From assembly GCA_947463325.1 (NCBI GenBank), contig CANHQT010000007.1:1-64000 (forward strand): DNA of 64,000 nt, given 5' to 3'. Positions 43,556-54,162 of the stretch are shown piece by piece. A model generated the notes under the pieces. It was not told the origin of the DNA. It was given only the letters and a program-made list of their open reading frames with translations, and did not search any database. The position numbers and the translations under genes are program-made. Positions within the stretch are counted from its first letter, which is position 1, and each line of letters starts with the position of its first letter. The DNA comes from Sphingomonadaceae bacterium (GTDB taxonomy: Bacteria; Pseudomonadota; Alphaproteobacteria; Sphingomonadales; Sphingomonadaceae).

Positions 43556-44662
43556 ATGAGTGACACGAATAACAGCAGCGCCCCCTATACCTATGCGCAG
43601 GCGGGGGTCTCCATTGCCGCCGGAAACGCACTTGTCCGCGCGATCGCGCCGCTCGCCAAGGCGACGCGCCGGCCAGGCGCAGACGCCGACCTGGGTGGGT
43701 TCGGGGGATTTTTTGATCTTCGGGCCGCCGGTTTCCATGATCCGCTGCTGGTCGCGGCGAATGATGGCGTCGGCACCAAGCTGAAACTTGCCATCGACAG
43801 CGGGCGGCATGACGGAGTCGGTATCGATTTGGTGGCGATGTGCGCCAATGATCTGGTTGTTCAAGGCGCCGAGCCGCTCTTCTTTCTCGACTATTATGCG
43901 ACCGGCAAACTGGACAATGACGTGGCGACGGCGGTCGTCGCCGGCATTGCCGAGGGGTGCAAGCAGGCCGGCTGCGCGCTGATCGGCGGGGAGACTGCCG
44001 AAATGCCCGGCATGTATTCCGACGGCGACTATGACCTCGCCGGTTTCTGCGTTGGCGCGGTGGAACGCGACCAGGTGCTGACGGCGGACAAGGTGGCGGC
44101 GGGCGACGTGATCCTCGGCCTCGCCTCATCCGGCGTCCATTCGAACGGATACAGCCTCGTCAGGCGCCTCGCGGCGGACAAGGGCTGGAAGCTCGACCGC
44201 CCAGCACTGTTCGACCCCGAACGGCTGCTGATCGACCATCTGATGGAACCGACGCGCATCTATGTGCGCAGCCTGCTGCCGCTAATCCGCGACGGAAAAA
44301 TCCACGCGCTCGCACACATCACCGGCGGCGGCCTGCTCGAGAACATCCCGCGCGTTCTGCCGGCGCACCTCCATGCCCATGTCAACGCCGATGCCTGGGA
44401 ACAGCCCCGGCTGATGGCGTTTCTGCAAGCGCAAGGCGCAATCGAGCCCGAGGAAATGGCGCGGACGTTTAACTGCGGTATCGGCATGGCCGTCGTCGTG
44501 GCGGAAGGCGATGTCGCGGCGGTCACCGCTGCGCTCGAAGCGGCAGGAGAAACCGTCCAGCGCATCGGCACCATCCGCGAAGGCGAAAAGGGCTGCACGG
44601 TCAGTGGCAGCATCGAGACATGGAGCGCCCGCGCGCCATGGAGCGCGACGCATGCGGGGTAA
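43556..44662 (+). CDS. purM: phosphoribosylformylglycinamidine cyclo-ligase
   Basis: A 368-residue AIR synthetase catalysing the fifth step of purine biosynthesis. Signatures include [35 protein letters not shown] and [13 protein letters not shown]. It joins purN after three bases. The promoter must lie in the 60-bp gap shared with the divergent DUF2066 operon. Length and motifs are standard. Confidence 0.98.
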   Translation: MSDTNNSSAPYTYAQAGVSIAAGNALVRAIAPLAKATRRPGADADLGGFGGFFDLRAAGFHDPLLVAANDGVGTKLKLAIDSGRHDGVGIDLVAMCANDLVVQGAEPLFFLDYYATGKLDNDVATAVVAGIAEGCKQAGCALIGGETAEMPGMYSDGDYDLAGFCVGAVERDQVLTADKVAAGDVILGLASSGVHSNGYSLVRRLAADKGWKLDRPALFDPERLLIDHLMEPTRIYVRSLLPLIRDGKIHALAHITGGGLLENIPRVLPAHLHAHVNADAWEQPRLMAFLQAQGAIEPEEMARTFNCGIGMAVVVAEGDVAAVTAALEAAGETVQRIGTIREGEKGCTVSGSIETWSARAPWSATHAG

Positions 44663-44665
44663 GCG

Positions 44666-45274
44666 GTGAAGCGCGCCCGCGTCGCCGTCCTCATTTCAGG
44701 CGCGGGGACGAACATGGCGGCGCTCATCTCCGCGAGCCGCGCCGACGACTGCCCCTATGAGGTGGCGTTGGTGGTATCCAACCGCGAGGATGCAGCCGGA
44801 ATTGAAGTCGCCAAGGCGGAAAGCATCCCGGCCTTTGTCATTCCGTCAAAGGGTTTGGCACGGGACAAGCATGACAGCCTCGTCAGCGAGCTGCTCGGCG
44901 CGCACGACATCGATTTCGTTGCGCTCGCCGGCTATATGCGCATCCTGACGCCGACGTTCGTGCTGCAGTGGCAGGGCCGGATGCTGAACATCCACCCCTC
45001 GCTGCTGCCCGACTACAAAGGGCTCGACACCCACGCCCGCGCGCTTGCCGACAGGCAGAGCCATGCCGGATGCAGCGTCCATCTCGTCACCGCGGAACTT
45101 GATGACGGGCCGGTGCTGGGTCAGACGCGTGTCGCCATCCTGCCCGGTGACACGCCGGAGACGCTGGCCGCGCGGGTGCGCATTGCCGAGCATCAGCTTT
45201 ATCCGCGTATCCTCAGCCAATGGGTGATGCGCGAGGCCGTATCTGGGCGGATATCCGCCGATGGATCGAGCTGA
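44666..45274 (+). CDS. purN: phosphoribosylglycinamide formyltransferase
   Basis: A 202-residue folate-dependent GAR transformylase. The active-site signature is NIHPSLLPDYKGLDTHARAL, and catalytic Asn and His follow the formyl-transferase pattern with the later DDGPVLGQ. It uses 10-formyl-THF for the third purine step. The GTG start lies three bases after the purM stop. It is convergent with ndk. A hairpin at 45343-45370 lies between. Confidence 0.97.
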   Translation: MKRARVAVLISGAGTNMAALISASRADDCPYEVALVVSNREDAAGIEVAKAESIPAFVIPSKGLARDKHDSLVSELLGAHDIDFVALAGYMRILTPTFVLQWQGRMLNIHPSLLPDYKGLDTHARALADRQSHAGCSVHLVTAELDDGPVLGQTRVAILPGDTPETLAARVRIAEHQLYPRILSQWVMREAVSGRISADGSS

Positions 45275-45342
45275 ACTGGAAGCGGTGACGCCGAAAAAGC
45301 TGACCGCAATGTGACAGGTGCTCGAGCTGTTCTGAAAAGCGA

Positions 45343-45370
45343 AAGGCCGCCGGATCTCTCCGACGGCCTT
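45343..45370 (-). terminator. bidirectional-looking hairpin between purN and ndk
   Basis: AAGGCCG (45343-45349) pairs with CGGCCTT (45364-45370), continuing with CGG/CCG across a single mismatch, loop ATCTCT. On the minus strand it is followed by a T-rich tail (TCGCTTTTC), so ndk probably ends here. On the plus strand the tail is weaker. Confidence 0.65.
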
Positions 45371-45398
45371 GCTGCTTTGGTCATGCCGGAACCGGCAA

Positions 45399-45821
45399 TC
45401 AGCCGACGATTTCTTCCGGCTTGAAGAAGAAGGCGATTTCGATCGCGGCATTCTCTTCCGAGTCCGAACCGTGGACAGTGTTTTCGCCGATCGACAGGGC
45501 ATGGGTCTTACGGATCGTGCCTTCGGCGGCGTCGGCGGGGTTAGTGGCGCCCATCACTTCGCGGTTGCGCGCGACGGCGTCTTCACCTTCGAGCACCTGC
45601 ACGACGACCGGTTCGCTCATCATGAAATCGCAGAGTTCACCGAAGAAGGGGCGTTCCTTGTGCACCGCGTAAAAACCTTCGGCCTGTGCGCGGGTCATGT
45701 GGATGCGCTTCGAAGCGACGACGCGCAGGCCGGCTTCTTCCAGCATCTTGGTGACCGCGCCAGTGAGGTTGCGGCGGGTGGCATCAGGCTTGATGATCGA
45801 AAAGGTGCGGGTGACCGCCAT
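45399..45821 (-). CDS. ndk: nucleoside diphosphate kinase
   Basis: A 140-residue NDP kinase. The active histidine is His117 in [13 protein letters not shown], and the opening [18 protein letters not shown] is canonical. It equilibrates nucleoside di- and triphosphates. It is a single gene followed by a hairpin terminator. No peculiarities. Confidence 0.98.
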   Translation of the reverse strand: MAVTRTFSIIKPDATRRNLTGAVTKMLEEAGLRVVASKRIHMTRAQAEGFYAVHKERPFFGELCDFMMSEPVVVQVLEGEDAVARNREVMGATNPADAAEGTIRKTHALSIGENTVHGSDSEENAAIEIAFFFKPEEIVG

Positions 45822-45925
45822 GGGAAAGCTCCTGCGAGGGGCGGATACGCCGATTTCCGCGCTCCGCTGTTGTCATTAAGGCGCGCCCCTAGCGGCGAGG
45901 CGGCGTTGGCGCAAGCGTGAGCGGC

Positions 45926-46345
45926 CTATTGCGTCACATCGAACATCAGCGTGACGTTGGAATATTCGCTCTTACGCAGCACGGTAACGCCGAAGGTGCG
46001 AGGGGTGCCCTCCCCTTCACGACGGCCTTCCCAACTCAATATCTCGCCGGCGTTCAGCCGCCCGGCATAGGCAAGACCAGCCGCCTCAGCCTCGCGCTCA
46101 TAATGGCGGAGGATTTGTTCAGCCGGCGCAATCACCGAGAAGGTGATGATCTTGCCCCCGGTGGGCGGGCTGGATTCCTGCACTTCCAGCGCGTCTTGTT
46201 GCCCCTGATACAGGGTGAAGCCGTCCGGCAACCGCTCATCGGCGACCGCGACCGGGCGGGCATCCGCCTGCTTCTCGACTTCCCCGCCCGAACAGGCAGC
46301 AAGCGCAAACAACGGAACGGCAACAACGGCAAGTAGGCGGGTCAT
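45926..46345 (-). CDS. uncharacterised lipoprotein (139 aa)
   Basis: A 139-residue exported protein with lipobox LAAC (Cys18) followed by a small soluble domain of mixed beta strands (TLYQGQQDALEVQESS, IITFSVIAPAEQILRHYE and a C-terminal SNVTLMFDVTQ). No family is recognised. It lies between holC and ndk on the same strand, with gaps of 79 and 104 bp. The periplasmic or membrane location follows from the signal. Its role is unknown. Confidence 0.8.
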   Translation of the reverse strand: MTRLLAVVAVPLFALAACSGGEVEKQADARPVAVADERLPDGFTLYQGQQDALEVQESSPPTGGKIITFSVIAPAEQILRHYEREAEAAGLAYAGRLNAGEILSWEGRREGEGTPRTFGVTVLRKSEYSNVTLMFDVTQ

Positions 46346-46424
46346 GGCAGGGCCTTTCGTTCACATCGGAAGCGTCGGGAAAAACGGATATGTTGCGAGG
46401 GCGTTCCGCTTGCAAGCAATGCGA

Positions 46425-46877
46425 TCACGGCCCCTCCTGCCAACGGCCGCTTTGATCCTGCCGCCAGTAATGGCAGTCGACGCCCTTACGCTTCGACAGC
46501 GATTTCCAAGCCGCACGCGCGCCATCAATGCCCGCACCATCAAACAGCAGAAACACGCGATCGAAGCCGAGTGCTTCGTCCCGCCATTCGCCATCCGCGA
46601 GCGCAATCAATCGTGCACCATTGGCGGGGGTGGCAACATCAGCGGCAATCAGGATCGGCTCCTGCGCAGCTTCCGCGCCCGGATGATCCACAGGTGGATG
46701 GGGGAGGAAGCTCTCGGGAATCGCAGCCCATAGGCCAGCATCAACAGCCTCGCGCTGGTCCCGTCCGGCAGCAACTACCAGCAAGCGGTCGCCGCCAGCC
46801 AGCACACGGCTGGCAAGGCGAGCGAGCACCGCGGGCGCGGGATCACGCGTCAGATGATAGAAATCTACGCGCGTCAT
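46425..46877 (-). CDS. holC: DNA polymerase III chi subunit
   Basis: A 150-residue HolC-type protein (VDFYHLTRDPAPAVLARLASRVLAGGDRLLVV opening in shorter form, and the typical SLSKRKGVDCHYWRQD near the end). Chi links the clamp loader to SSB. It lies 11 bp after pepA, the standard pepA-holC neighbourhood of proteobacteria. Length is normal. Confidence 0.92.
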   Translation of the reverse strand: MTRVDFYHLTRDPAPAVLARLASRVLAGGDRLLVVAAGRDQREAVDAGLWAAIPESFLPHPPVDHPGAEAAQEPILIAADVATPANGARLIALADGEWRDEALGFDRVFLLFDGAGIDGARAAWKSLSKRKGVDCHYWRQDQSGRWQEGP

Positions 46878-46888
46878 GCCCGTTTTCC

Positions 46889-48358
46889 TCAGCCCTCCAG
46901 CTCGGCCGCAACGAAGGCGTCGAGCAGGCGCACGCCATAACCGGTCGCACCCTTGGCATATGTCGGACCGTCCTTGTCCGACCAGACCATGCCCGCGATG
47001 TCGAGATGCGCCCAGCGGGTGTCACCTTCGACAAAGCGCTTGAGGAACTGTGCGGCGGTGATCGAACCGGCGTCGCGCGGGCCGACGTTCTTGATGTCGG
47101 CAATGGGGCTATCGATCAGCTTGTCATAGGCGTCCCCAAGCGGGAAGCGCCACAGCTTCTCTCCCGTCGCGAGGCCGCATTCGGTGAGGCGTGCAGCGAG
47201 CGCATCGTCATTAGCGAACATGCCGCCATGTTCGCGGCCGAGGCTGATGATCATCGCGCCGGTGAGGGTGGCCAGATCGACGATCGTCTTCGGCTTATAT
47301 TTGCGCTGAGCCCAGGTGATCGCATCGCACAGCACCAACCGTCCTTCGGCGTCAGTGTTGATCACCTCCACCGTCTGGCCTGACATAGTGGTGACGATGT
47401 CGCCGGGACGCTGGGCGTTGCCATCCGGCATATTCTCAGCGAGCGCGCAGACGCCGACGACATGGACCGGAGCCTTCCTTCGAGCGAGCGCGAGCATCGC
47501 GCCAGCGACAGCGCCTGCCCCGCCCATGTCCCATTTCATATCCTCCATGCCAGCCGCCGGCTTGATCGAGATACCGCCGGTGTCGAAAGTTACGCCCTTG
47601 CCGATGAGAACCAGCGGTGCACCATCGGCAGCGCCCTCACCCTTCCATGTGATGGCGAGCAGGCGCGGTGGGCGCACCGAACCCTGACCGACGCCAATGA
47701 AGGCACCCATGCCAAGCTCCGCCATCTGCTTTTCATCGAGCACTTCGAGCGCAAGGCCGGCCTCGGTCAGGCGCTGGCAGCGTTCGACAAAGCTCTCGGG
47801 ATAAATGACATTGCCCGGCTCAGAGACGAGTTCGCGCGTGAAGGCGACGCCTTCTGCCACCGCGCGCAAACGATCCCATGCCCCTTCGGCCCCTTCGCCA
47901 GCACCGGCAATAGCAACCCGTTCAAGCGTCGGCTTCTGCTTGTCGGCGAGGCGCGTGCGATAGCGGTCAATCCGCCAGCCGCGCAGGACCGTGCCAAGCG
48001 CAAAGCGGGCAGCATTGTCGGCCGATGCGCCCGAGAGATCAGCGAAAGCGGACGTTGCGCCCGATATCTGGAGCCGTGCGGTAAGCGCGCCGCCAGCGCG
48101 TTCAAAGCCCGCGGCATCGCCGCTTCCGGTCCCGACCAGCAGCAGGCGGCGCACGAGCGGGCCTTGCGACAGCCAGCCTTCAAATGCGGTGCCAGCTGCA
48201 CCGTCGAAACGCGCCTGTTCAATTGCACCCGCAAGGATCGCGCGATGATCGGCAGGCAGACGATCAAGCGCCGCAGGAACAGCGCCACTGGCCACGGGAA
48301 CGACGAGGACATCGCGATCGCCAGGCTGGCCGGACACGAATTCGATAATCATGCGCAT
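46889..48358 (-). CDS. pepA: cytosol (leucyl) aminopeptidase PepA
   Basis: A 489-residue M17 metalloaminopeptidase. The signature NTDAEGRL and KGVTFDTGGISIKPA metal-site stretches are present. The N-terminal macro-like domain precedes it. It cleaves N-terminal residues. In some bacteria it also binds DNA. Several ATGs at 48361, 48358 and 48352 follow AAGGAAG. I take 48358 by spacing. It is divergent from lptD with about 130 bp between. Confidence 0.95.
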   Translation of the reverse strand: MRMIIEFVSGQPGDRDVLVVPVASGAVPAALDRLPADHRAILAGAIEQARFDGAAGTAFEGWLSQGPLVRRLLLVGTGSGDAAGFERAGGALTARLQISGATSAFADLSGASADNAARFALGTVLRGWRIDRYRTRLADKQKPTLERVAIAGAGEGAEGAWDRLRAVAEGVAFTRELVSEPGNVIYPESFVERCQRLTEAGLALEVLDEKQMAELGMGAFIGVGQGSVRPPRLLAITWKGEGAADGAPLVLIGKGVTFDTGGISIKPAAGMEDMKWDMGGAGAVAGAMLALARRKAPVHVVGVCALAENMPDGNAQRPGDIVTTMSGQTVEVINTDAEGRLVLCDAITWAQRKYKPKTIVDLATLTGAMIISLGREHGGMFANDDALAARLTECGLATGEKLWRFPLGDAYDKLIDSPIADIKNVGPRDAGSITAAQFLKRFVEGDTRWAHLDIAGMVWSDKDGPTYAKGATGYGVRLLDAFVAAELEG

Positions 48359-48489
48359 CATCTTCCTTGTGCGATGGGAACCAGACGACGATGCGCCGGG
48401 CAACAAATGTTGCCGGGCAGATAGATGCACCCGCGCCCGGTTGCAAAGCCCCCGGTGCGGCTTATTAGCACGAACGCTGGAGGGATGGC

Positions 48490-50781
48490 GTGGCGCCACA
48501 CCCCCCTTTCTCGCGAGGAACCCGAGTGTTGCCGACGGCCGCCCAGCCGACATCGCCCGGATTGCGGCTTTGGCTGCACGGCGGAACCGCGCTTGCGCTG
48601 GGCTGGACCGTGCTGGCTGCGGCGCCCGTGAGCGCGCAGCAGGCGCAACCGGCTGCACCTGCGGTTACTCCGGAGGTCGAAGAGAGCATCGGCTTTGCCG
48701 CAGATACCGTCAATTACGACAACAGCGCCGACACGGTCACCGCATCGGGCAATGTCGAACTGGAGCGTCAGGGCTGGCGGCTGCGCGCAGACAGCGTGAT
48801 ATGGAATCGCCGATCTGGCTTGGTCACCGCTAATGGCAATGTCGCACTGACCAATCCCGAAGGTGACATCGCCTATGGCGAATCAGTCGAGCTGACAGAC
48901 ACGCTGCGCGACGGGGTGGTCGAAAATCTGCTGCTCGTCTTTACCGAGGGCGGACGACTGGCGGCGAACCGCGGCGAGCGTGTAGCGAACGGCGACATGA
49001 CGCTCGAGCGGGCGGCTTATTCGCCCTGCCCTATCGAAGATGCCAATGGCTGTCCGACGGACCCCAGCTGGCAGGTTCGCGCTGCGCGCGTTTATTATGA
49101 CCGGGCAGCCGACCGTATCCGGTACCAAGGTGCCCGAATCGAACTGTTCGGACTACCGCTGGTGCCTCTGCCTGGACTGTCCCACCCGGCATCAAGTGCC
49201 GCAGGATCCGGCTTTCTAGTTCCTGATCTGCGGGTCGACCGGGTCAATGGCGTCGAGATCGCCCTGCCATGGTATTGGCGCATCGCTCCAAACCGGGACC
49301 TTACCCTCACCCCGCACATCTATTCCAATGCCGCGCCAATGGCCCAAGCGGAGCTGCGCGGTTTGGCGGCCAAGGGTGCTTGGCAGGTGCGCGGATTCGC
49401 AACCTACAGCCAGCGCGTTTCCGTTACCAATCCGGGCGCGACAGGCGAGAATGCGTTCCGCGGCTATCTGGAAGGCAGTGCTGGATTCCAGTTCGATCCG
49501 CGCTGGAGCCTTTCGGCATCAGGCCGAATCGCAACCGACCGCACATTCCTGCGCCGCTATGACATCAGCCGGGACGACCGGCTGCGATCAACTTTCAGCC
49601 TGGCACGCAACGGCGGCTCATCCTACCTCACCATCGCTGGCTGGGCGGTGCAGACGCTGCGTGTCAACGACCGGCAGGGCCAGCAGCCCATAGCATTACC
49701 GCTCATCGATTTCCGCCAGCGCCTCGACGATCCCTGGCTGGGCGGCCAGTGGCTGTTGCACGCCAATACGCTCGCCCTCACCCGTACCTCGGGGCAAGAC
49801 ACGCAACGCCTGTTCGCCAGCGCACAATGGGACTGGCGGCAGTTGACCCCGCTGGGACAAGAAGTTCGGCTGACCGCCCTTGCGCGCGGCGACATTTATC
49901 ACACGCAAGACTCGGCGATGACAGCTATCCCCAGCTATCGCGGCCGTGACGGGTGGCAGGGGCGTGCCTTTGCCAGCGGCGCGATCGATGTCAGCTGGCC
50001 ATTTGTTGGTCCGTTCGCCGGCGGGACACAGCGCATTAGCCCGCGTATCCAGCTGGTCGCGACATCGCCGGTGGATAACATCGACATCCCCAATGAAGAC
50101 AGCCGCGCCTTTGAGCTGGAAGACAGCAACATCTTCGCGCTCAACCGCTTTCCGGGCAACGACCGGTTCGAGGACGGTACGCGGCTGACCTATGGTGTCG
50201 AGTGGACGGTCAACCGGCCGGGTCTTTCGGCATCGACCAGCATCGCGCAAAGCTATCGCCTCGACGATCGGCCATCACTGTTCCTCGACGGCACCGGCCT
50301 GACCGACCGGTCATCCGACATTGTCGGGCGGACCACGGTCGCGTTCCGCAGTTTTGTGAGGCTTACGCACCGCTTCCGGCTCGACAAGGACGACCTTACC
50401 GTCCGCCGTAACGAGATCGACGCGACCATCGGCGGGCGCCAGACCTATGTGACGCTGGGGTATTCCCGGCTCAATCGCGACATCGCCAATCTGGGCGAGG
50501 ATCTGCGCGATCGCGAGGAAGTGCGTGCCGGCGCGCGTATCCGGGTTGCGCGCTATTGGTCGGTCTTCGGTTCTGCCATCGTCGATCTGACCGGGGCTTT
50601 GGACGATCCCTCGACCACCTCCGACGGATTTACGCCGATCCGCCACCGTCTCGGCATATCCTATGACGACGACTGCCTGTCGATCGGACTTACATGGCGG
50701 CGCGACTATCAGGACACCGGTGACGCACGGCGCGGCAACAGCTTCCTGCTGAGGCTGGCATTCCGCAACCTTGGCGTGTAG
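48490..50781 (+). CDS. lptD: LPS-assembly protein LptD
   Basis: A 763-residue outer-membrane protein. A signal region (to about 50) is followed by an OstA/LptA-like domain with repeating VTASGNVELERQG-type strands, then a 26-strand barrel ending in a phenylalanine-rich strand (LRLAFRNLGV). Cysteines occur in SPCPIEDANGC and near the end (DDDCLSIGL), consistent with the disulfides of the alphaproteobacterial LptD. It inserts LPS with LptE. The GTG at 48490 has GGAGGG five bases upstream. It leads lptD-surA-pdxA-rsmA. Confidence 0.95.
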   Translation: MAPHPPFSRGTRVLPTAAQPTSPGLRLWLHGGTALALGWTVLAAAPVSAQQAQPAAPAVTPEVEESIGFAADTVNYDNSADTVTASGNVELERQGWRLRADSVIWNRRSGLVTANGNVALTNPEGDIAYGESVELTDTLRDGVVENLLLVFTEGGRLAANRGERVANGDMTLERAAYSPCPIEDANGCPTDPSWQVRAARVYYDRAADRIRYQGARIELFGLPLVPLPGLSHPASSAAGSGFLVPDLRVDRVNGVEIALPWYWRIAPNRDLTLTPHIYSNAAPMAQAELRGLAAKGAWQVRGFATYSQRVSVTNPGATGENAFRGYLEGSAGFQFDPRWSLSASGRIATDRTFLRRYDISRDDRLRSTFSLARNGGSSYLTIAGWAVQTLRVNDRQGQQPIALPLIDFRQRLDDPWLGGQWLLHANTLALTRTSGQDTQRLFASAQWDWRQLTPLGQEVRLTALARGDIYHTQDSAMTAIPSYRGRDGWQGRAFASGAIDVSWPFVGPFAGGTQRISPRIQLVATSPVDNIDIPNEDSRAFELEDSNIFALNRFPGNDRFEDGTRLTYGVEWTVNRPGLSASTSIAQSYRLDDRPSLFLDGTGLTDRSSDIVGRTTVAFRSFVRLTHRFRLDKDDLTVRRNEIDATIGGRQTYVTLGYSRLNRDIANLGEDLRDREEVRAGARIRVARYWSVFGSAIVDLTGALDDPSTTSDGFTPIRHRLGISYDDDCLSIGLTWRRDYQDTGDARRGNSFLLRLAFRNLGV

Positions 50782-50804
50782 ACCACACATTGCGTGGTGT
50801 TTTT
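50782..50804 (+). terminator. weak terminator-like hairpin after lptD
   Basis: ACCAC (50782-50786) and GTGGT (50794-50798) pair over five bases, followed by G and five T residues. It is weak and probably only attenuates read-through into surA. Confidence 0.45.
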
Positions 50805-50908
50805 CTGGATCAACGGCTCAGGCTGCGTTCAGGGGACAAGGCGCACAGGCCGGCCTTACAGGGGCTGGGAGCCCCGGGTGATGGCAACTACAGGATGATC
50901 GGACAAGC

Positions 50909-52261
50909 ATGACTGGCAGCATAGGCACCGCCCGCAAGCGCTTTGCGCTGGGCGCTGCGGCAATGGCGATGATCGCGACCGGCGCTTTCGCCCAGACGGT
51001 CGGTGACCAGCCCGGTTCGGGCGAATCGCTCAACATTCCGAGCAATGTGCAACTGTTCGGGAATGCCGACAGCAACGTGTTCCGCCCTACCGCACGGGTG
51101 AATGACGAAATCATCACGGCGACCGACGTTGAGCAGCGCGTTGCTTTGGTCCGCATCGCCAACGGCGGCAACATTCCCGCCGAGCAGCTCGATGCCGTGC
51201 GCCAGCAGGTGTTCAACCAGCTGGTCGACGAGATCCTCAAGATCCAAGAAGCGCGTGCGCAGGAACTGGAGGTCGAAAACAGCGAGATCGATCAGGAATT
51301 CGCCCGGATCGCCGCTGCTCAGCGGATGACCCCCGAGCAGTTTACGCGCTTTCTGACGGAAAATGGCTCATCGGTCGCATCCATGCGCCAGCAGATTCGG
51401 GGGGATGCCGCATGGGAGCGGCTGCTCGGCCGCAACATCGAACCCTTTACCAACGTCAGCCAGGAAGAGGTGACGTCGCTGGTCGAGCGCCTGCAGGCGC
51501 AGCGCGGCACGATCGAGTATCGCGTAGCCGAAATCTATCTGCCCGCGACTCAGGACACACTGGCGGCGACGGTCGAGACCGCGCGTCGTATCGCGCAGGC
51601 TCTGTCCGAAGGCGCACCCTTTGCGCAGCTGGCGCAGCGCCATTCCCGCGCATCGAGCGCGGCAGTTGGCGGCGACCTCGGCTGGATCCGCATCAATCAG
51701 CTGCCTGCTTCGATGGGCGAGGAAGTCCAGCGCATGCAACCCGGCCAGCTGGCTGGGCCGTTGCAGGTACCAGGCGGCCTGTCGATCATCTATCTGGTTG
51801 ACCAGCGTCAGGTGCTGACCGCCGACCCGCGGGACGCAACGCTCTCGCTTAAGCAGCTCTCCTTGAATTTCCCCGAAGGCCTGTCTGTGGCGCGGGCTAC
51901 GGAACTCGCCGCCAATTTCGCCAATCAGACGCGGACCATTGCCGGTTGCGGACAGGCTGATGCCGTCGCAGCATCGCTCGGCGCCGAATTGATCAGCCGT
52001 GATCAGATTTCGGTACGCGACCTGCCGCCGCAGCTGCAGGCGACGCTGACGACCCTGCAAATCGGACAGGTGACACAGCCCTTCGGTTCACCCGAAGCCG
52101 GTGTCAGCGTCCTTGTCCTGTGCGGACGAGACATGCCGCAGGAAGTCACCATTCCTTCGACTGACGATATTGCGGAAAACATCCGCCGCGAGCGCATCAA
52201 CCGGCGCGCACAGCGCTTTCTGCGCGATCTCCGCCGCGATGCGGTGATCGAGTATAGTTGA
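50909..52261 (+). CDS. surA: periplasmic chaperone / peptidyl-prolyl isomerase SurA
   Basis: A 450-residue exported chaperone for outer-membrane proteins. A signal peptide (to about 29) precedes the N-terminal SurA domain (FNQLVDEILKIQEAR, about 100-170) and one clear parvulin domain (GTIEYRVAEIYLPA...SSAAVGGDLGWI, about 195-300). The second parvulin half looks degenerate. The 128-bp gap to lptD contains a 6-bp hairpin (GGGGCT/AGCCCC, 50861-50875) in the leader. Position after lptD is standard. Confidence 0.92.
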   Translation: MTGSIGTARKRFALGAAAMAMIATGAFAQTVGDQPGSGESLNIPSNVQLFGNADSNVFRPTARVNDEIITATDVEQRVALVRIANGGNIPAEQLDAVRQQVFNQLVDEILKIQEARAQELEVENSEIDQEFARIAAAQRMTPEQFTRFLTENGSSVASMRQQIRGDAAWERLLGRNIEPFTNVSQEEVTSLVERLQAQRGTIEYRVAEIYLPATQDTLAATVETARRIAQALSEGAPFAQLAQRHSRASSAAVGGDLGWIRINQLPASMGEEVQRMQPGQLAGPLQVPGGLSIIYLVDQRQVLTADPRDATLSLKQLSLNFPEGLSVARATELAANFANQTRTIAGCGQADAVAASLGAELISRDQISVRDLPPQLQATLTTLQIGQVTQPFGSPEAGVSVLVLCGRDMPQEVTIPSTDDIAENIRRERINRRAQRFLRDLRRDAVIEYS

Positions 52262-52334
52262 TCCAGCAGGAGCCGCGCGGCAAAGGACGCCGCCTGGTTC
52301 CAGCTGCCTTGCGACAGCACAAGGAAACCCGGGA

Positions 52335-53321
52335 TTGCAGCCTGTCGTTATTTCGCTTGGCGATCCGGCCGGAGTAGGGCCGGAAGTGGTCGCCGCCGCC
52401 TATCAGCGCAAGTCCGACCTTCCGGCCGTACCCTTCTTCGCTGTGGGCGACATTGCATCCGTGCGCGCGGTCTATGACGGCCCTATCCGGCAAATCGATA
52501 GCGCAGCCGAGGCTGCCGCGGTGTTCGAAGAGGCGCTACCAGTCTGGCATATCGAGGATTCTGGGCCGTTGACGCCCGGCCAGCCGACCATCGAAGGCGC
52601 GCATTGCGCTCTTCATTCGCTGGAGATGGGTGTCGGCCTGGCTCGCAGTGGCGAGGTTTCAGCGCTCGTCACGGCGCCCATCTGCAAGGAACAGATGTAC
52701 AAGGTCGGCTTTACCCATGCCGGCCAGACCGAATTCATCGCTGACCGTTGCGGCGTATCGCGCACCAATGCGGTGATGATGCTTGCCGGGCCCAGCCTGA
52801 AAGTCGTGCCGATCACCGTCCATGTTCCCTTGCGCGACGTGCCCGAATTGCTGACGCAGGAGCTGATCATGGCCCGCGCGCAAGCCGCAGCACGCGGCTA
52901 TTCGAAAGCGTTTGGTGACTGCAACCCGCGCATAGCGCTTGCCGGTTTCAATCCTCATGCTGGGGAGAATGGCGCGATCGGGCGCGAAGAAATCGAGATA
53001 CTCCTGCCCGCTGTCACGCAGTTGAGGGAAGAGGGGCTCGACATTTTCGGCCCTGTCTCGCCCGATGCGCTGTTCACGCCGCGCATGCGCGAAACCTATG
53101 ATTTCGCGCTATGCCTTTATCATGACCAAGCCCTGATCCCGCTGAAAGCGCTCGATTTCGACAGCGGGGTCAATGTGACGCTCGGCCTTCCGATCGTGCG
53201 CACCTCGCCCGACCATGGCACCGCTTTCGACATTGCCGGAAAGGGCATGGCCGAGGCCGGTCCCATGCTTGCCGCGATCCGTATGGCGGCGGATATCGCG
53301 CGCCTGCGCGCCTGCGCTTGA
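52335..53321 (+). CDS. pdxA: 4-hydroxythreonine-4-phosphate dehydrogenase
   Basis: A 328-residue PdxA of pyridoxal 5'-phosphate biosynthesis. Signatures include [27 protein letters not shown] with metal histidine, and [12 protein letters not shown] with a later histidine. No ATG is near the family N-terminus. The TTG at 52335 has AAGGAA (52321-52326) eight bases upstream and gives the usual length. It is followed by rsmA with TTGA overlap. Confidence 0.94.
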   Translation: MQPVVISLGDPAGVGPEVVAAAYQRKSDLPAVPFFAVGDIASVRAVYDGPIRQIDSAAEAAAVFEEALPVWHIEDSGPLTPGQPTIEGAHCALHSLEMGVGLARSGEVSALVTAPICKEQMYKVGFTHAGQTEFIADRCGVSRTNAVMMLAGPSLKVVPITVHVPLRDVPELLTQELIMARAQAAARGYSKAFGDCNPRIALAGFNPHAGENGAIGREEIEILLPAVTQLREEGLDIFGPVSPDALFTPRMRETYDFALCLYHDQALIPLKALDFDSGVNVTLGLPIVRTSPDHGTAFDIAGKGMAEAGPMLAAIRMAADIARLRACA

Positions 53322-54160
53322 GCGGCCCCGCCCATCCTGTCCTGCCGCCGCTGCGTGAGGTGATCGCGCGGCACAACCTTTCCGCCAGCAAGGCGCTTGG
53401 CCAGAATTTCCTATTCGACGAACAATTGCTTGACCGGATCGCTGCAATCCCGGGCGATCTCACAGAAGCGCGCGTCTTTGAAGTCGGGCCGGGACCGGGT
53501 GGGCTGACCCGCGCCCTGCTTCGCGCCGGTGCCAAAGTCACCGCCGTTGAACGCGATGCCCGATGCCTCCCCGCGCTAGCCGAGGTGGCAGACGCCTTTC
53601 CGGACCGGCTGACTGTCAGCCACGGTGATGCCATGCAAGTCGATGCCACAGCTGCAACCGGCGGGCCTCACCATATCGTGGCCAACCTGCCCTATAATGT
53701 TGGCACCGCGCTGCTCGTCGGCTGGCTGGAGAGTGCGGCCTGGCCGCCGGCCTGGGCTTCGCTGACGCTGATGTTCCAGGCCGAGGTGGCGGAGCGGATC
53801 GTCGCCGCGCCGGGCACAAGCGCCTATGGGCGGCTCGCGGTGCTGGCGCAGTGGCGCAGCAAGGCAAGGATTGCGATGCGCGTCCACCGATCGGCGTTCA
53901 CCCCGCCGCCCAAGGTGATGTCGGCTGTCGTGCACATCGTCCCCAAAGATATGCCCTCAGGTGTTCGCCCGCAGACAATTGCCCGGCTGACCGCTGCGGC
54001 TTTCGGACAAAGGCGCAAAATGCTGCGGCAGTCGCTGAAGGCGCTTCCCGGCGCGGCAGAGGCGATGGCGGCTTGTGGCATAGACTCGGAGCGGCGCGCA
54101 GAAACGCTGACCGTTGCCGACTATGTGGCGCTAGCGCGGGTGATCGACGCCCGCGACTGA
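53318..54160 (+). CDS. rsmA: 16S rRNA dimethyladenosine methyltransferase RsmA/KsgA
   Basis: A 280-residue SAM-dependent enzyme dimethylating A1518 and A1519. Motifs are [22 protein letters not shown], and the catalytic NLPYN in ANLPYNVG. The first codon TTG overlaps the pdxA stop (TTGA), an economical but non-canonical start. The next possible start (GTG near 53357) would shorten it into the conserved helix. Length 270-285 fits. Ends the lptD-surA-pdxA-rsmA operon. Confidence 0.94.
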   Translation: MSGPAHPVLPPLREVIARHNLSASKALGQNFLFDEQLLDRIAAIPGDLTEARVFEVGPGPGGLTRALLRAGAKVTAVERDARCLPALAEVADAFPDRLTVSHGDAMQVDATAATGGPHHIVANLPYNVGTALLVGWLESAAWPPAWASLTLMFQAEVAERIVAAPGTSAYGRLAVLAQWRSKARIAMRVHRSAFTPPPKVMSAVVHIVPKDMPSGVRPQTIARLTAAAFGQRRKMLRQSLKALPGAAEAMAACGIDSERRAETLTVADYVALARVIDARD

Positions 54161-54162
54161 GG

